Below are positions 26,984-38,880 of a DNA stretch of 64,000 bases, piece by piece. Below the pieces are notes generated by a model. It was not told the origin of the DNA and searched no databases. It saw only the letters and a list, made by a program, of their open reading frames with translations. The stretch comes from Circinella umbellata (lineage: Eukaryota > Mucoromycota > Mucoromycetes > Mucorales > Lichtheimiaceae): assembly GCA_025093555.1 (NCBI GenBank), contig JAIWNF010000040.1, forward strand, positions 310,001 through 374,000, written 5' to 3'. Both the position numbers and the translations under genes were made by a program. How positions within the stretch are numbered: the first letter of the stretch is position 1; the number at the start of each line of letters is the position of its first letter.

Positions 26984-27503
26984 AGTTATAATAATAATAC
27001 CTATTAAAAAAGAAAAAAGAAAGAGTATACGAATGCAGATGGTTTACGCATAAATAGCAATTTGATCCTCCGCACGCTTGGCATTTGCCATGGCAACACT
27101 CCTGATTACCTTATTGCAATCACATGTTGCCTAGGAACTTGGTTTGACAGTGAAGAGTTGCAAAAAAAAGTTATGTTGTTATCTTAAAACAGCCAATTAT
27201 TATCATTATTCTTGTTATTTTGAAAAATAATAAAAAAAAAAAGAATGTAATTTGTATTTGGTTTTTTTTATAACACTGTACAATGAGAGAGAAAAAGAAA
27301 GGTATCAAACTATATATGGGATGTATATTAAAATGCAATAAAAACTTTGAGTGTGTGGTTGTGTGAGTGTGAGAATGTGTGTGACTGAAAAGGGAAGAGC
27401 TGGGATGTGGGTGGGATGTGGGTGGGGTTCATAAAATAAATGTTGGGATAAAAAAATAATGTATCAAAAAAGAGAAAGATAAAAAGTAAAAAAAAAAAAA
27501 AAA
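26984..27503. other. Short spacer between TFG-like and Opi1 genes
   Basis: Includes TG-rich runs near 27,350-27,430, with a GGGATGTGGGT unit in tandem. It is the 3' flank of the Opi1 gene and the 5' flank of the TFG-like gene. No gene seen. Confidence 0.5.
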
Positions 27504-29519
27504 TTAACTAGTATCCATATCATCCATTGAAATCATTTGTTTTGGAGGTTGTTTCTCTTTACGACTACTACTACTAGGTTCTGTCATCTCCATTGATTCT
27601 TCTCTTTTTACTTGAGATTGTAGTTTTTGTTTTTGCTGTTGACGGCGTTTTCCACTACCACCGCCAGCAACACCAACCACACGTAAACGTTGTAACCATA
27701 ATTCAGCACGATCTACAGTATCTGAAAATACATTGGATACTGATTGTAACATTTCAATCGACTCACCACCAAAGTTCAAAAGTTTAATAGAAGTTTCATG
27801 AAGTTGAGGATCTTCGGCAGCTGATCCAGCAACAGGTGAAGCAGAAGTACTACTATTCACCATCTTCCAGCGAGCAGGTAATTGTAAAATAGATCCACGA
27901 ACGGCATTTTTGGCTTGTTCAGGCAGACTTGAACTAGCATATCGACTAATAACATCCACTACTTTACGTACAGTATCTACCATTTCTTTTTTGATGGAAG
28001 CAAGGGTATTATCAGGTTCTTGTCCTTCTTCTTGTTTCTTGACGATGTCTTTCGATTTGTTCTTATTACTAGCAAGTGAAACAAGATAACTACGAAGTAA
28101 TGCCATTTGACGTTCAATATGTTGAATTGCATACTAAAAATAAATAAATAGATAAAGGAAACGTGTTGTATATGTGTGAGTATATTACATTATTTTAATA
28201 AGAAAAAAAACAATGTGAATATGTGTAACGATAATAAAATTTGATCCTCATTTTACCTGCAGCCAACTTAAACAGTAACGAAGACATTTCATACTTTCTT
28301 CGCTTATTACGGCAGCAGTTGTACCAGCAGCTGAGCCTGCATGCATTACAATTTGTTGCCAGCGACTCCTTGGAATAGGTTGTGCTGCATGTCGTACAGT
28401 AGGAGATTTAGGTGTTAAGGTATATGGGCGATGAGGTGATGTTGAACGAGATCCAGAACGAGATCGAGATTTCTTGCCTACAAAATATGTATACATATAA
28501 GCATTAACCCTTTTTGTAAAATGTATTCAAGAGCTATTTGCGACTTAGTAGGTTCTTTGAATTAAAAATAGTCTTTTACCTAATTTATCATCACGAGGAT
28601 CATCTGTACGGCGTCTTCTAATACTACTTTCACGAGAAGGTTCATAGGTATCATTTAGAGATGTACGGGCAAGAGCACTGGCTGCTGCCAGCGCAGCCTC
28701 ATCTTCTTGTTCTGAATATCTACTTCCAATCTATTATTATAATATAACAATTTAAAAAAAAATTATTACATGTAGTTATATATATCTATTTTTTTACCCC
28801 TGAAAAAATTAAAAAATATAAAAAAAAATACGAGATATTATTATTATTATTATTTTACCTCGGATGAGTCCGAAGAACGTCGACCAAATTTATCGTACAT
28901 TGGAGAAGTGAAAGATTCGGCCATTTCTACACCATATTTTAAATACATTGTTAGATTGGTTTGTATTTTCATAAGCATGTAATGTTGAATTAACAATAGG
29001 AATATACGACATACTATTTGCTAAATGCCGTTGTGATTGTGGTTGCTGACTAGGTGGTTGACGTTTATTATTATGATAATTATAATAATCATCTTCTTGA
29101 CTTGTAATAGAAGAAGTATCACTTGAAAAAGAAAATCTTGAATTAGAAAGAGAAGACGATGTAGGAGTTGGTAATGGACTACTAGGTGTAGTCGAAGGAG
29201 CTGATGGATGATGAGTTGATAACGGTGGAAGTGTGATGGGAATTGAAGTTGTTGTTGTAGTCGTATTCTTGGCTAAACAAAAAGACCACGTGTATTAGTT
29301 TTTTTTTTCCTTTACTTTTTTTTTTCCACTGTTTTAAAACACCGTAAAGTGTTTCATACCATTTGCCATATCTCCTAAGGCTTCAGCAGCTAATCTCACA
29401 TCAGGATCAGTGTCGTCAAAATTATTGGAACTGTTTGAATGAGAGTTATCTTTTGATTCGTTAGTTGAATTACACAGTTGTGTAATTGACATGGGTGAGG
29501 ATTGTCGTTGTTGTGTCAT
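27504..29519 (-). pseudogene. OPI1: Opi1 transcriptional repressor, frame broken by one extra base
   Basis: Five exons: 29360-29519, 28859-29272, 28580-28730, 28257-28477 and 27504-28133, totalling 1576 nt, one more than a multiple of three. Opi1 represses inositol/phospholipid genes and senses phosphatidic acid in yeast. Family motifs: DPDVRLAAEALGDMANG, then KYGVEMAESFTSPMYDKFGR, RWQQIVMHAGSAAGTTAAVI with SEESMKCLRYCLSWLQYAI, then RQMALLRSYLVSL and a second helical segment. Between NNVFK and YGVEM the frame shifts: a run of four A (plus 28,937-28,940) where three would keep frame and give the family's FKYG. As written, translation leaves frame and stops about 15 codons later. All downstream exons are intact, so this is either a very recent mutation or a homopolymer error. 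If the extra base is an error the protein is 524 aa. Confidence 0.9.
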
Positions 29520-30924
29520 GATTGTAAAGTAATAGCACAGACAGTTCTCAAGTGGGGGAAGAAGGTTTTTTCTCTCTTTGTTTTAGGGTAATTTATAGGA
29601 GAATGAGAGAAAAAAAAGATATTGAGTATATATTTTTATATAAAAAGAATTAATCTGAAAAGAAAAAGAAAGAGAGAAGAGAAACGGGTAATAAACAAGT
29701 ATAATATAATAATACACCGATTAAAAAAAACAAAAATATGTAAAAAAAAATTGGGAAAAGGATTCTTTTCACGTGTTAAAACTAAGAGGAAAGACACACA
29801 CCTCCCAATTCAAGTTAGGTTGGGGTTATGATACAAAATAAGAAACGCCCCGATTCGCTTGGGCTGGTTTAACGACTTGTTTCACGTGATACATTCAATT
29901 CAACACTTTTTTTCTTTAATTGTTCAAGTTTTTTACTTAACAATCGCTTATTAATCCATTCCCCGTTCATAAGAATTTTAGATGATGATGAAATAGAAAA
30001 ATAATATATAATTAGAATATAACTAAACATTGCATGAATAAACCAATTGTATCGGAAGCTTTTACTCTATTAAGTGCTGTGACTTAAAATTCGTTTGTTG
30101 TTATTGCTCTGACTTATGCTATTATGTGATGCCTAAAAAATAATCCTTTCTTCTCTTTTTTAACTGGAACTCATATAAAGCAATAGTAACGAATTAAAAA
30201 AAAGCAGCAGAAAAAAAAAAGATAGTATTTATATAAATTTGGGGTACATTTTTTCTTTGTTCATTCGCTATTTACCCCACAAATTTTTTTCTTTTTTCCT
30301 GGTCTCATCTTTTTAAGTTTAGGGGAAAAAATCATAAGAGAGCGTGTGGCCCATACTTGATATTCATATGAACAATGTTTGAAACTACATGCTTGTTTCC
30401 CTTTTAACCCCTTCTTTGTCTTTCAACCTCATTATCTCCCACCCTTTTATTCAAGATTTTCAAATATATCATGGAAAGACAAACAAACAAACAAAAATAC
30501 TTATTCATCAAGTATTTATATTTTATTCTTCTTTCTGTGTTACCCAAGACCAAGTGATTGCTACAACCCCCTCCCCCTCACTTTTTTTTTGCTGCTAAAA
30601 AATGAATTTTGATCGTCCGAAAAAGTTCAATCTACTTTTTGATGCGCAACACTTATGATGTCATGCTATTTTTTTCATTGCTTAAAGATATTTATAAAAA
30701 AAATACTACCATAATAGGTACGAGATGATTTATATTTTGAAATGTATTGCATGCGAATACGATTTTCCGTACTGTACCAGGCTCTTCTTTGTCAATAGGA
30801 TCATCATCTACATGATACGTTATACTTCTTTTATTATCACTATTCGTAATATTATGTTGTTGTCGTTGCCGTTCCCGTCGTCCATCATACTTTCTTGATA
30901 ACTCCAACCACTCTTCCACTCTAT
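29520..30924. other. Spacer 5' of Opi1
   Basis: Promoter side of the Opi1 gene, then AT-rich DNA up to the inverted repeat. The minus-strand frame 30,692-30,943 continues the repeat family's reading (Arg-rich RKYDGRRERQRQQ) beyond the region shared with the right copy. Confidence 0.45.
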
Positions 30925-32540
30925 CATTTTCCAATCCTTGCAAATCACTACATCTGCTTCAGGCTCTATGTTGCCTAAGACTTGCAATATGTGTGTTTCC
31001 AGCCCAAAATCAATATTTTCGTAACCGCTAATTTGTGCATCGATATCCTGTAATTCATCTTGGTGTTCTAAATCTTCAGTACTATCTGACCAAAAGAAAG
31101 TTTCTTCGTTTCGAGTTCATGAGCATATGTAGCTTCCTGAATTGTATTAAGCTAGTAGGTGTAGTTTACGTACACCAGCTGCCTCAAAGATAAGACTGCC
31201 GCCAATACATGTGCAAATGATACAGCGTGGCTTTCGTCTTTTGGAACCGAAAAGCTGCTTTTCTTGTATGTGACTAGATGATCTTCTGAAATGAATCGCG
31301 TACCATATAATTAAAACTTTAATTCTTGCCATTGATAGTTGATGGCTTTAAGTTGCTTCATAATTTCCACACTTCCAAGGCGATCAGTCCATCTCCTTAA
31401 CATCGCCTTTTGTAACGCTTTTCCTTTTCGAATATCATTTTTCACACCTTTAAAACCAGGTTTTTCTTCTGCTGAGAGGTAGTCACTATCGTCATTAATG
31501 CTTCTTAAAATAAAATCTACACGTTGATTGTTTATATCCTCAAATTCTTTAAATAACAGTCAGCTCTTTTCGAGGTGAACTTGTTGTTGTAGATGAACGC
31601 ATTGTCAAAGACAGCTGAGTATACATGCATACGAAACCAGGATTCGTTATGATCTGATTTAAACAGGAGACGCGAAGACCAAAGCTCTGCAATCGTACCA
31701 AAGGCTAATCTGATATATCGACATAACGGATCCATATTTTCTTGAGAGTAAAAAATTGCTAACAATATTTCAATATCTTTTCGATTTTTGCAATCAACTA
31801 TCTTTATTAACATTTCCCTTTCACCTTTAGTTATCATAGGCTGTACGCCAAGTTCTAGATCAGTTGTGGTGTTTTTGAGAAGCTTTTTAAATCGTTTTGC
31901 GATTGAATCGTTTTGCAATCCTGTCCTCCATTAAGTCTAAGCATCCATCATTACCAAATTTATTACATAGAAATGCCATTCTTTCATTAGGCGTCATATT
32001 TTTTACATTATCGATGAGAGCCGCTTGACTGGATTGTTCGTTTTGTAGATCTTGTTGAACGTGTTGACCTTGTTGAACTTTGTTTATGACGTCTTCATCC
32101 AAAAGCTGTCGTGTATGACTTGCTATTTGTAAAAGTTTTTTTTTATCTGGGAAGAGGTACGTATTGTATAAATGGATTATCGCAACGAATCAATTTTCTC
32201 CTTATCTTCTAAAGCGCTGTTAGCGCGTCGATCCTGGTAATTGTCAAGACAGCCTTTTAAGTATAAATCGCCCAATTTTTCCAAGTTGTTTTTGGTAGGC
32301 TCAATCACAAGTTGGTGATCAATAAGAATTTTTAGAACAGTTTCGTATTTCCATTCAGAAATAGCATGATTCATTAAGTAATCAGCAACAATTTTACAGA
32401 TCATATTCTTATCCTCCTCCAGATTCAAAGTGGTGAGCATTTTTCATGAGGAAGATGCAATGACGCTACAGGCTATACAATGCCTGTACTTTTTCTTGAG
32501 ACGTCACAACTTTTCTACGTATTTTCAGATTTTAATAAAA
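30925..32540 (-). repeat. Left copy of a 1.6-kb degenerate coding repeat (empty pogo site)
   Basis: Reverse-complement partner of 40,856-44,715 minus the pogo insert. On the minus strand it codes, with breaks, for MLTTLNLEEDKNMICKIVAD, LIDNVKNMTPNERMAFLCNK, then GEREMLIKIVDCKNRKDIEI and WSSRLLFKSDHNESWF. Breaks include a 16-bp tandem duplication near 31,900-31,918 (the segment IAKRF appears twice) and a TAA near 31,317. The protein is unrecognised; it looks like a member of a large lineage-specific family often linked to repeats in Mucorales (inference). The sequence at 31,160-31,165 corresponds to the intact target of the pogo element seen in the other copy. Confidence 0.8.
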
Positions 32541-33241
32541 GTTACCAATGTTAGCCAGGAATACTTTAAAACTAACTGCTTAAAGAAAAAGTAAGGCATA
32601 GATTTATAGGGTTTGCGGAACAAAAAAAAAAGACGTCTCATGGTGTTACTATTTTAATAGATTTGCGCAACAAATTTCCGTCAACGTTTGCTTGGAACGT
32701 GGGTTGATTGAGACAGTCCTACTAGTATATCATAATGTCCAAGATAAATAACACAGTGTACTTTTAGCTACATTAGATCCAATGACTTTTTTTCACTTTT
32801 TATGCTTTATCTCATGTCTTGACAGTTTATCATTTTTGGGAAAAATCGACAATGCTTTGCTCATATCTATCATACTATCAAATAAATATACTATTATAGT
32901 TACCATAGCGATTGTTTTCAAAACATGTCACGCTATTTATCTTATATGAATTCACAGGTTTCTATTTATTATAAAAAAGTAAGCGAAGTACACATGTGGT
33001 AGATAAATATTATAATATAATAACATTACAGTACTATAAACAAGTGCAAAGTGTTGAACGATGTGCCTTCAGACTGACGATAACGAGACAAAAAAAACAT
33101 GAGGCAGCAGCTGATTTTCATGCTTCTCTCTTTTTGCTTTCTATACAGTATTTATATATCATAAGTGGAATAGATGGCTGTACAATAGATTAATATCTAA
33201 TTAGTACTAATGATGTGTTGTTACACTAGTTAACGAATTAT
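32541..33241. other. AT-rich spacer inside the repeat island
   Basis: No recognisable gene. It begins exactly where homology between the two inverted copies stops. Confidence 0.4.
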
Positions 33242-34215
33242 ATGATGGATACAGTGGAAATCAACGAACCTGATGCCTTTGTTGGGGAGGTCGTGACAAT
33301 TTTTGTAAGTGCTACAATAAAATACTTTGCATACTTATTACCAAAAATTCTTATGCTGTATGTACTTTATATAGTGAGCCAATGCTACTTCTGTAAAAAA
33401 AAAAGTTACCAACCCCGTTCACAAAAGAAATACAAGAGCTACATTCTAAATACTGCATAGCCGAAAGAATGCAGAAGTATTATCAGAAGTATCTACTTAG
33501 ACAAGGAGCCATGAACATGAAGCAGCAGGAGATCATGAAATTACATAATACATTAGGTTTAAGTAAACAAGAACGTGATTACTTCTGTTGTACACACTGA
33601 TTTGAATGTGATTACAAGCCAGTAGCAATGGAAGAATGCTACCCTTTATCTATTGATTTCGGGGAGCTAAATAATCGCGTAAAAGATTTGAAAAGCCAAC
33701 TTAATGGAATTATTGCTGGGATGGAACATCGCGTTTATTTAAGACAAGCCATCAGATCAATAAAAAAGCTTGAAAGTAGAAAAGCTCAAAAGCATGGTAA
33801 AAATGTTACAGAAATCGCACAAATTTCCGGTATGTATATAAAATAGTGATAACTTATAATTTTAGTAATAATCAAATTAAACAATTTTTAACAAAACCAA
33901 TTTATATTGGTTATAGGTTGGGTATTATGGCAATCAAGGACAAATTGTTATTGCAAATACGTTAGTCTCGTTGTATTTGAAAAAAGAACAATTCCAGGGA
34001 ATATTGAAGTATGGGGTCCAAGACCTATGTCATATATCCAACAAGTTCTAATCCCAGAAACTGGTGCACGATTAATTCATATATACATTTATCTCTTACA
34101 TTGCCCCAATATATCAACAATTTTCTTATTAAAATGAACTTACAAATGGATATAATCGACTTATTACTTTATATAGTTTTGGTCTTTGAACATTACACTA
34201 CAAAAGATATGTAAA
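33242..34215 (+). pseudogene. RTC4-like domain remnant, frameshifted
   Basis: Pieces on the plus strand read, in changing frames: a helical part (NNRVKDLKSQLNGIIAGMEH, KKLESRKAQKHGKNVTEIAQ), GYYGNQGQIVIANTL at about 33,922, and SYIQQVLIPETGARLI at about 34,030-34,077. The order GYYG, about 35 residues, then VLIPE-x-x-ARLI matches the RTC4-like domain often found in repeat-associated fungal genes. Frames shift between the pieces and no complete ORF remains. The assignment rests on two motifs only. Confidence 0.45.
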
Positions 34216-35003
34216 ATACTAAGTTAAATCGAACAGATAATGGGATATATTAATGGGAAATCTGTGTAGTCACGAAGATCATTTCTACAAAAAAAATTGC
34301 TGCTTTAATCAAATAATCCAAGAGAATCATCGCTTTTTTGTGGATAATATGATATTCGAGGAAGTTGATAGAAATAATCAGTAACGGCTGATATATTCTA
34401 CCGTCACTGCTCGCTATAACGATATGCCCTGTGAGAATAAAAGAGTTATAACGAATTCTTGATCTGAACTATAATGATTGGGTAAAATTATATCCACATG
34501 TACTTGGCCTCACCTGAATCTATTTATGATTCGGAAAAAGAAGAAAGCTCTAGAAAATTATATTGTTCATACTGTAAATATGATAAATTATAATAATATA
34601 ATGATTATTTTTTCTTTCTTTGCATAGTTTTTTTTTAATAAATATGTCTTGTCGTATTATTAGTTCTAATAATTGAATTAGGACCGGGTCATTTCATATA
34701 ATTAATGTTGATGGTCTGTAAAAAAAATGCGAGTACTTACTAAAGCCCTAAAACTTCCTATTGTTTATAAAGCCATGCAAAATGGCAAATGATGGATTGG
34801 GTTCTCACAGTAGACGAAAAGCAAAGCTAGATTGTTGGTTGTCCCTTCAATAATTTTGTTGACTTCGCCTCAGACGTCAACGTGGTAATAAGCTCCAAAA
34901 ACCGTGCTTTATTTCCTTTTTTTAGTAACAAAATAAAATATAGAATGAAATAAACTTTGTATTTCCTCTCTCTTCCCTTTATACCTTCAAAAGTCGCACA
35001 TTT
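34216..35003. other. Spacer before the DIRS remnant
   Basis: AT-rich, stop-dense in all frames. Nothing assignable. Confidence 0.4.
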
Positions 35004-36960
35004 GTGGAAAAATGTTTGATGGAGCAAAATATCAATAATGGATCAAATGAACGAGTTTACACTCAAAGTGAAATGGAAAACATTACCCAAACCATCATTA
35101 ACCAAATCGACAATGAAAAAGAAGCAAGACTATCAGGTTCACCAATACCAGTGGAAATCTCTGAAGTAATGGCAAATATATCAATCCGACAAAGACAAGA
35201 TAATTTCAAAAAGTTTAAACGAGACACCAAGAAATATAACTTGGATGAGTGGACCACACCAGAAAAGATTAAAAAGAGCATCTTTCCATATCTCAAAAGA
35301 CACACAACAGAAACCGCACAAGTGGCCTATACAATATAGAAAAGTATAGAAAACACAAGATTCCAAGCAAGTTGTCATGGAAATCCTTGAATATTTACAA
35401 CTGGCCTTCACAACAAACAACGAAGAAGCAGAAACAAGTATTAAAAAATGCATCAAACAAAGTAAAAGATTGGCCACTTTTGGTCTTGAGACAGCAAGAA
35501 TACAAGAACGAGAACAAAAGAGTATGCAGACAAAGCACTTAATATTCTCAACAATATCAAACATTTGAAAACCACAGAAGAAGATACCGAACCTAGAAAT
35601 GCATATAGTGATGAATTTCTTAGTATATACTACAAAGGGAAATTTGAACAAAGATTGGTTTAACAAGCAATTACTGTACTTTCTGAGGAGGAGACAGAGG
35701 AAATGGACATTCCCAATTATGAGGAATTTTCAGAGGAGGACAAGGTGGTTACAACAACAACAAGATTTCTCAAACAACCAACCACACCAATCAAAACTTC
35801 TCAAACAATTAGTCAGCAACAACAATTACAACATTCCTGTCGATGGAATACCTCCGGGTGGCAGACTTCATACGCTTGTTCTACAATAAAAAACAACAGC
35901 AAATAACCAATGGTCATTATCAGTAATACAATATGGCTACCAGATACCAATAATAAAAAAAAACCAATACCATGGCGGTTGCATCAAATCCTCTCCAACC
36001 CTACAGAACAAATGGCAACAAAAAATGAAGTAGTAGAAAAATTCCTTCAAGCAGACATAATAGAGTTATCACCAACTCAAAATATAGGCTTCCTATTAAA
36101 TTTCTTTACTATACAAGAAACGAGCAAATACAGGCCTATCATGAACTTTCAAAAGCTTAGCCAACAATATATACAGTGCAGCATTTCAAGATAGAGGAAG
36201 TCTATACATTAAACGATATCATAGAGATGAGCGACTTTATATGCAAGTTAGATTTAAAAGATGCATATGTTGTCACACCAATATATCAAAAATCCAGGAA
36301 ATATTTGACCTTTCAAATTCAAGGGAAAATATACCAGTACAAAACATTAACTTTCGGGATGAGTGTCAGTCCACGGGTTTTCAGCAAATTGATGAGTTTT
36401 GCAATAGAACCAACGAGGAAATTGGGAATCAGACTTGTCTAATACTTAGACGACATTTGTATCCTGGGCACAACGAAAACAGAAACGACAAAACATACCC
36501 ATCAAGTAATAACACATATGAAAAAACTAGGGTTCCTAATAAACTATCAAAAAATATATTAACTTCATTACAACAAGAATTCCTGAGCTTCGTTTTCAAT
36601 ATGAAAACTATGAAAATCTATTTAACAAACAATAATTTGACAAAAATAATAGGATGAATAAAACAAGCTATAAACATACAAGCAAAGCCATACAACTGCA
36701 GATGGTGTACCAGCTTACTGGGGAAGATGACATTGATGATTCTGGCAACTGGAGAGGCCCCACTGCATATTCGACATATGCAGAGGGATCTAGAAGCAAT
36801 TTTATTGCATTACCATCAGAATTGGGATGCACCAATGATTTTGTTTTAAGAGAGCAAGAAAGAGCTGTAATGGTGGCAAGAATGTATGCAACAGAAGAAT
36901 GTGAGATAAATACAAGTATGTATGTAGTAAAAAATAGAAAGATGGGCCCAAAGTAAATAT
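35004..36960 (+). mobile_element. DIRS-type retrotransposon remnant (gag-like, RT, start of RNase H)
   Basis: A gag-like frame at 35,004-35,336 (SEMENITQTIINQIDNEKEA) and fragments to 35,906 precede reverse transcriptase from about 35,990. RT motifs: KYRPIMNFQKLSQQYIQ, then HFKIEEVYTLNDIIEMSDFI, KLDLKDAYVVTPIYQKSRKY, LTFGMSVSPRVFSKL and YLDDICILG (36,448-36,474). Downstream in another frame is CRWCTSLLGKMTLMILATGE then HIRHMQRDLEAILLHYHQNW, typical of the DIRS RNase H/tether region. In-frame stops and at least three frameshifts make it inactive. No tyrosine recombinase frame was found, so the 3' part is missing. DIRS rather than LTR type is supported by HFKxEx...DLI and RHLQRDL-like motifs. 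Confidence 0.82.
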
Positions 36961-37353
36961 AGTTGAGAATCTGTTTATTCCTGAAATAAAATAACTACTA
37001 TTTTATATCTTCTCTAAATTATGTAACTATTGAAGCGTTTCTTGTTGTCAGTGACAGTAGTGATGAATGTGAATCAGGACAAGAGGAATTCATGTGCATG
37101 ATAGCATGTAGCCCTTGTATGAATACTATCTATGAGACCTATAGCTGTAGCTTTGTAGATGAGATAATAAGAAAATTGGAGAAAGAAAAATCCAAGTAAA
37201 AAAAGTTTTTTAAGAACTTCTTTGAGTATTCATTGAATACATCACTTGTAGTTAAAAATGGGAACAATGAGCTAGTTGATCATATCAGCAAACTTAAAAC
37301 AAACCTGATGAAGGAATATCAGCAGATATATATCTAGGAAGAAATGAATAAGG

Positions 37354-38880
37354 ATGAATCAGATTACTCAGATGATTCAGATGAGTATAGTGATAATGAT
37401 TGAACAATTTAAATTGGCCTTTCAAGGTTATATCGATCATGGTAAGTTTATTAACAGTAGCACAGATAACAGGTCACTTTTGGCTAGACAACTAATAGCA
37501 GGCCTCCATGTGCTATATACAATAATGCTTTATTTAAGGGTATTTTTCCTTGGTCTTGGTCTTGGACAGAGACTTGTGTTTCTCTTCTACCTAAAGAGAG
37601 CGATTTATTATCTCTCAGGAATTGGTAGCCTATAGCACTCATCAACATGAATGCCAAAATTTTTACTTATTTATTAAACACTCGTATTATTCACTCTTCT
37701 GCTAACCTTATCAATTCTTTTTAAACAGGTTTTCTCCCTAGGCACTTTATTGCAGAAAATGGTCTACTAGCCAAGCTTATCATGGAACAAGAACACTCAC
37801 ATCTCACACCTCAGAGCATGGGTATCACCATCAATCAGGAAAAGGTATATGATCAGATTCACCCTCACTATTTACAACAAGTTCTTTCTCATTTTGGATT
37901 TCCTCAACTTATTATCAATTCTTTCATCAACCTTTTTTTTTCTATGCATATCCAACGCAACATCAATGGCAACTTAACACAACCGATCAAACAACTATGT
38001 GACTTGCATTAAGGCGATCCAATATCACCAGTACTTATCAGCCTTGCCATTGAACCACTTCTATGCAGCGTACTCTATGATAACCACTTTATCGGCATTC
38101 AACCTAATTTTTATCTGCTTTCTACAGTTCTTCTTTGGCCTTACCCTATCAAGCTTCTTGCTTATGCTGATGACGTCTTGTTTTTCCTACATCACCCATC
38201 TGACCTATCACGTTTCCAACTACACCTACAACATTATCAACAATTATCTAATGCTCGCTTAAATGCTCACAAGACTCAAGACATTTCCCTATCAGGAATC
38301 AGGATCACCATTGCCTTCTTGGGCACTACATTTGGAACAAGCAGGCATTCTACCTTGTCATGACTGCACTTCGGCCTAACCAGTTATCTACCTTGATTTC
38401 CCACTTCATTCTAATATTTATCAACTATGTGTTTTTCTGGATCATTTACTAGACACCATCCAAGTCAACTGCAATATTCATGCTTTATGCCAATTATTTG
38501 TATGGGGTCAGGCCACTATTCTCAATTCTCTTATTTTATCAAGATTATGGCATGTTCTTTGACTGGTTGGCAGTGCTCCTTTGGGGGTTTTCAAGAAACT
38601 ATAATCGATTTGTAGTCGGTTTATACAAGCTCATATGTTTCCTAAGATCAAGTTTGAATCTTTATGTTACTCTCGCTCTTATGGTGGTTTGGGCATTTTG
38701 ATACCTATATCTCAACAAAACGCCTTGCAGCTCCATTGACTCACTGCTCTTTCCGACTTAGGGCATGCTCCCTCTTATATTACTATTTGTCTTGCACATC
38801 ATATTAAAGTCACATCCTCCATATATACTGATCCACGCTTCCCTTTGGTATTTCCATCTATGCGACCATCCTCTGCCACA
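37354..38880 (+). mobile_element. LINE (non-LTR) reverse-transcriptase remnant, 3'-truncated
   Basis: On the plus strand, frames read TCVSLLPKESDLLSLRNW then PIALINMNAKIFTYLLNTRI, FLPRHFIAENGLLAKLI, GITINQEKVYDQIHPHYLQQ, GDPISPVLISLAIEPLL and LLAYADDVLFFLHHPSDLSR (the YADD catalytic box at 38,164-38,175). These are successive RT blocks of an L1/Tad-like ORF2. Several frameshifts and stops separate them, so it is inactive. It ends in AT-rich DNA near 38,880 without the C-terminal domain seen in copies A-C elsewhere in the window, so those are separate insertions of a similar family. Confidence 0.82.

Noticed and set aside
32996..33193. Possible small gene on the plus strand
   Set aside because: No splice context, no composition or motif support, AT-rich spacer.
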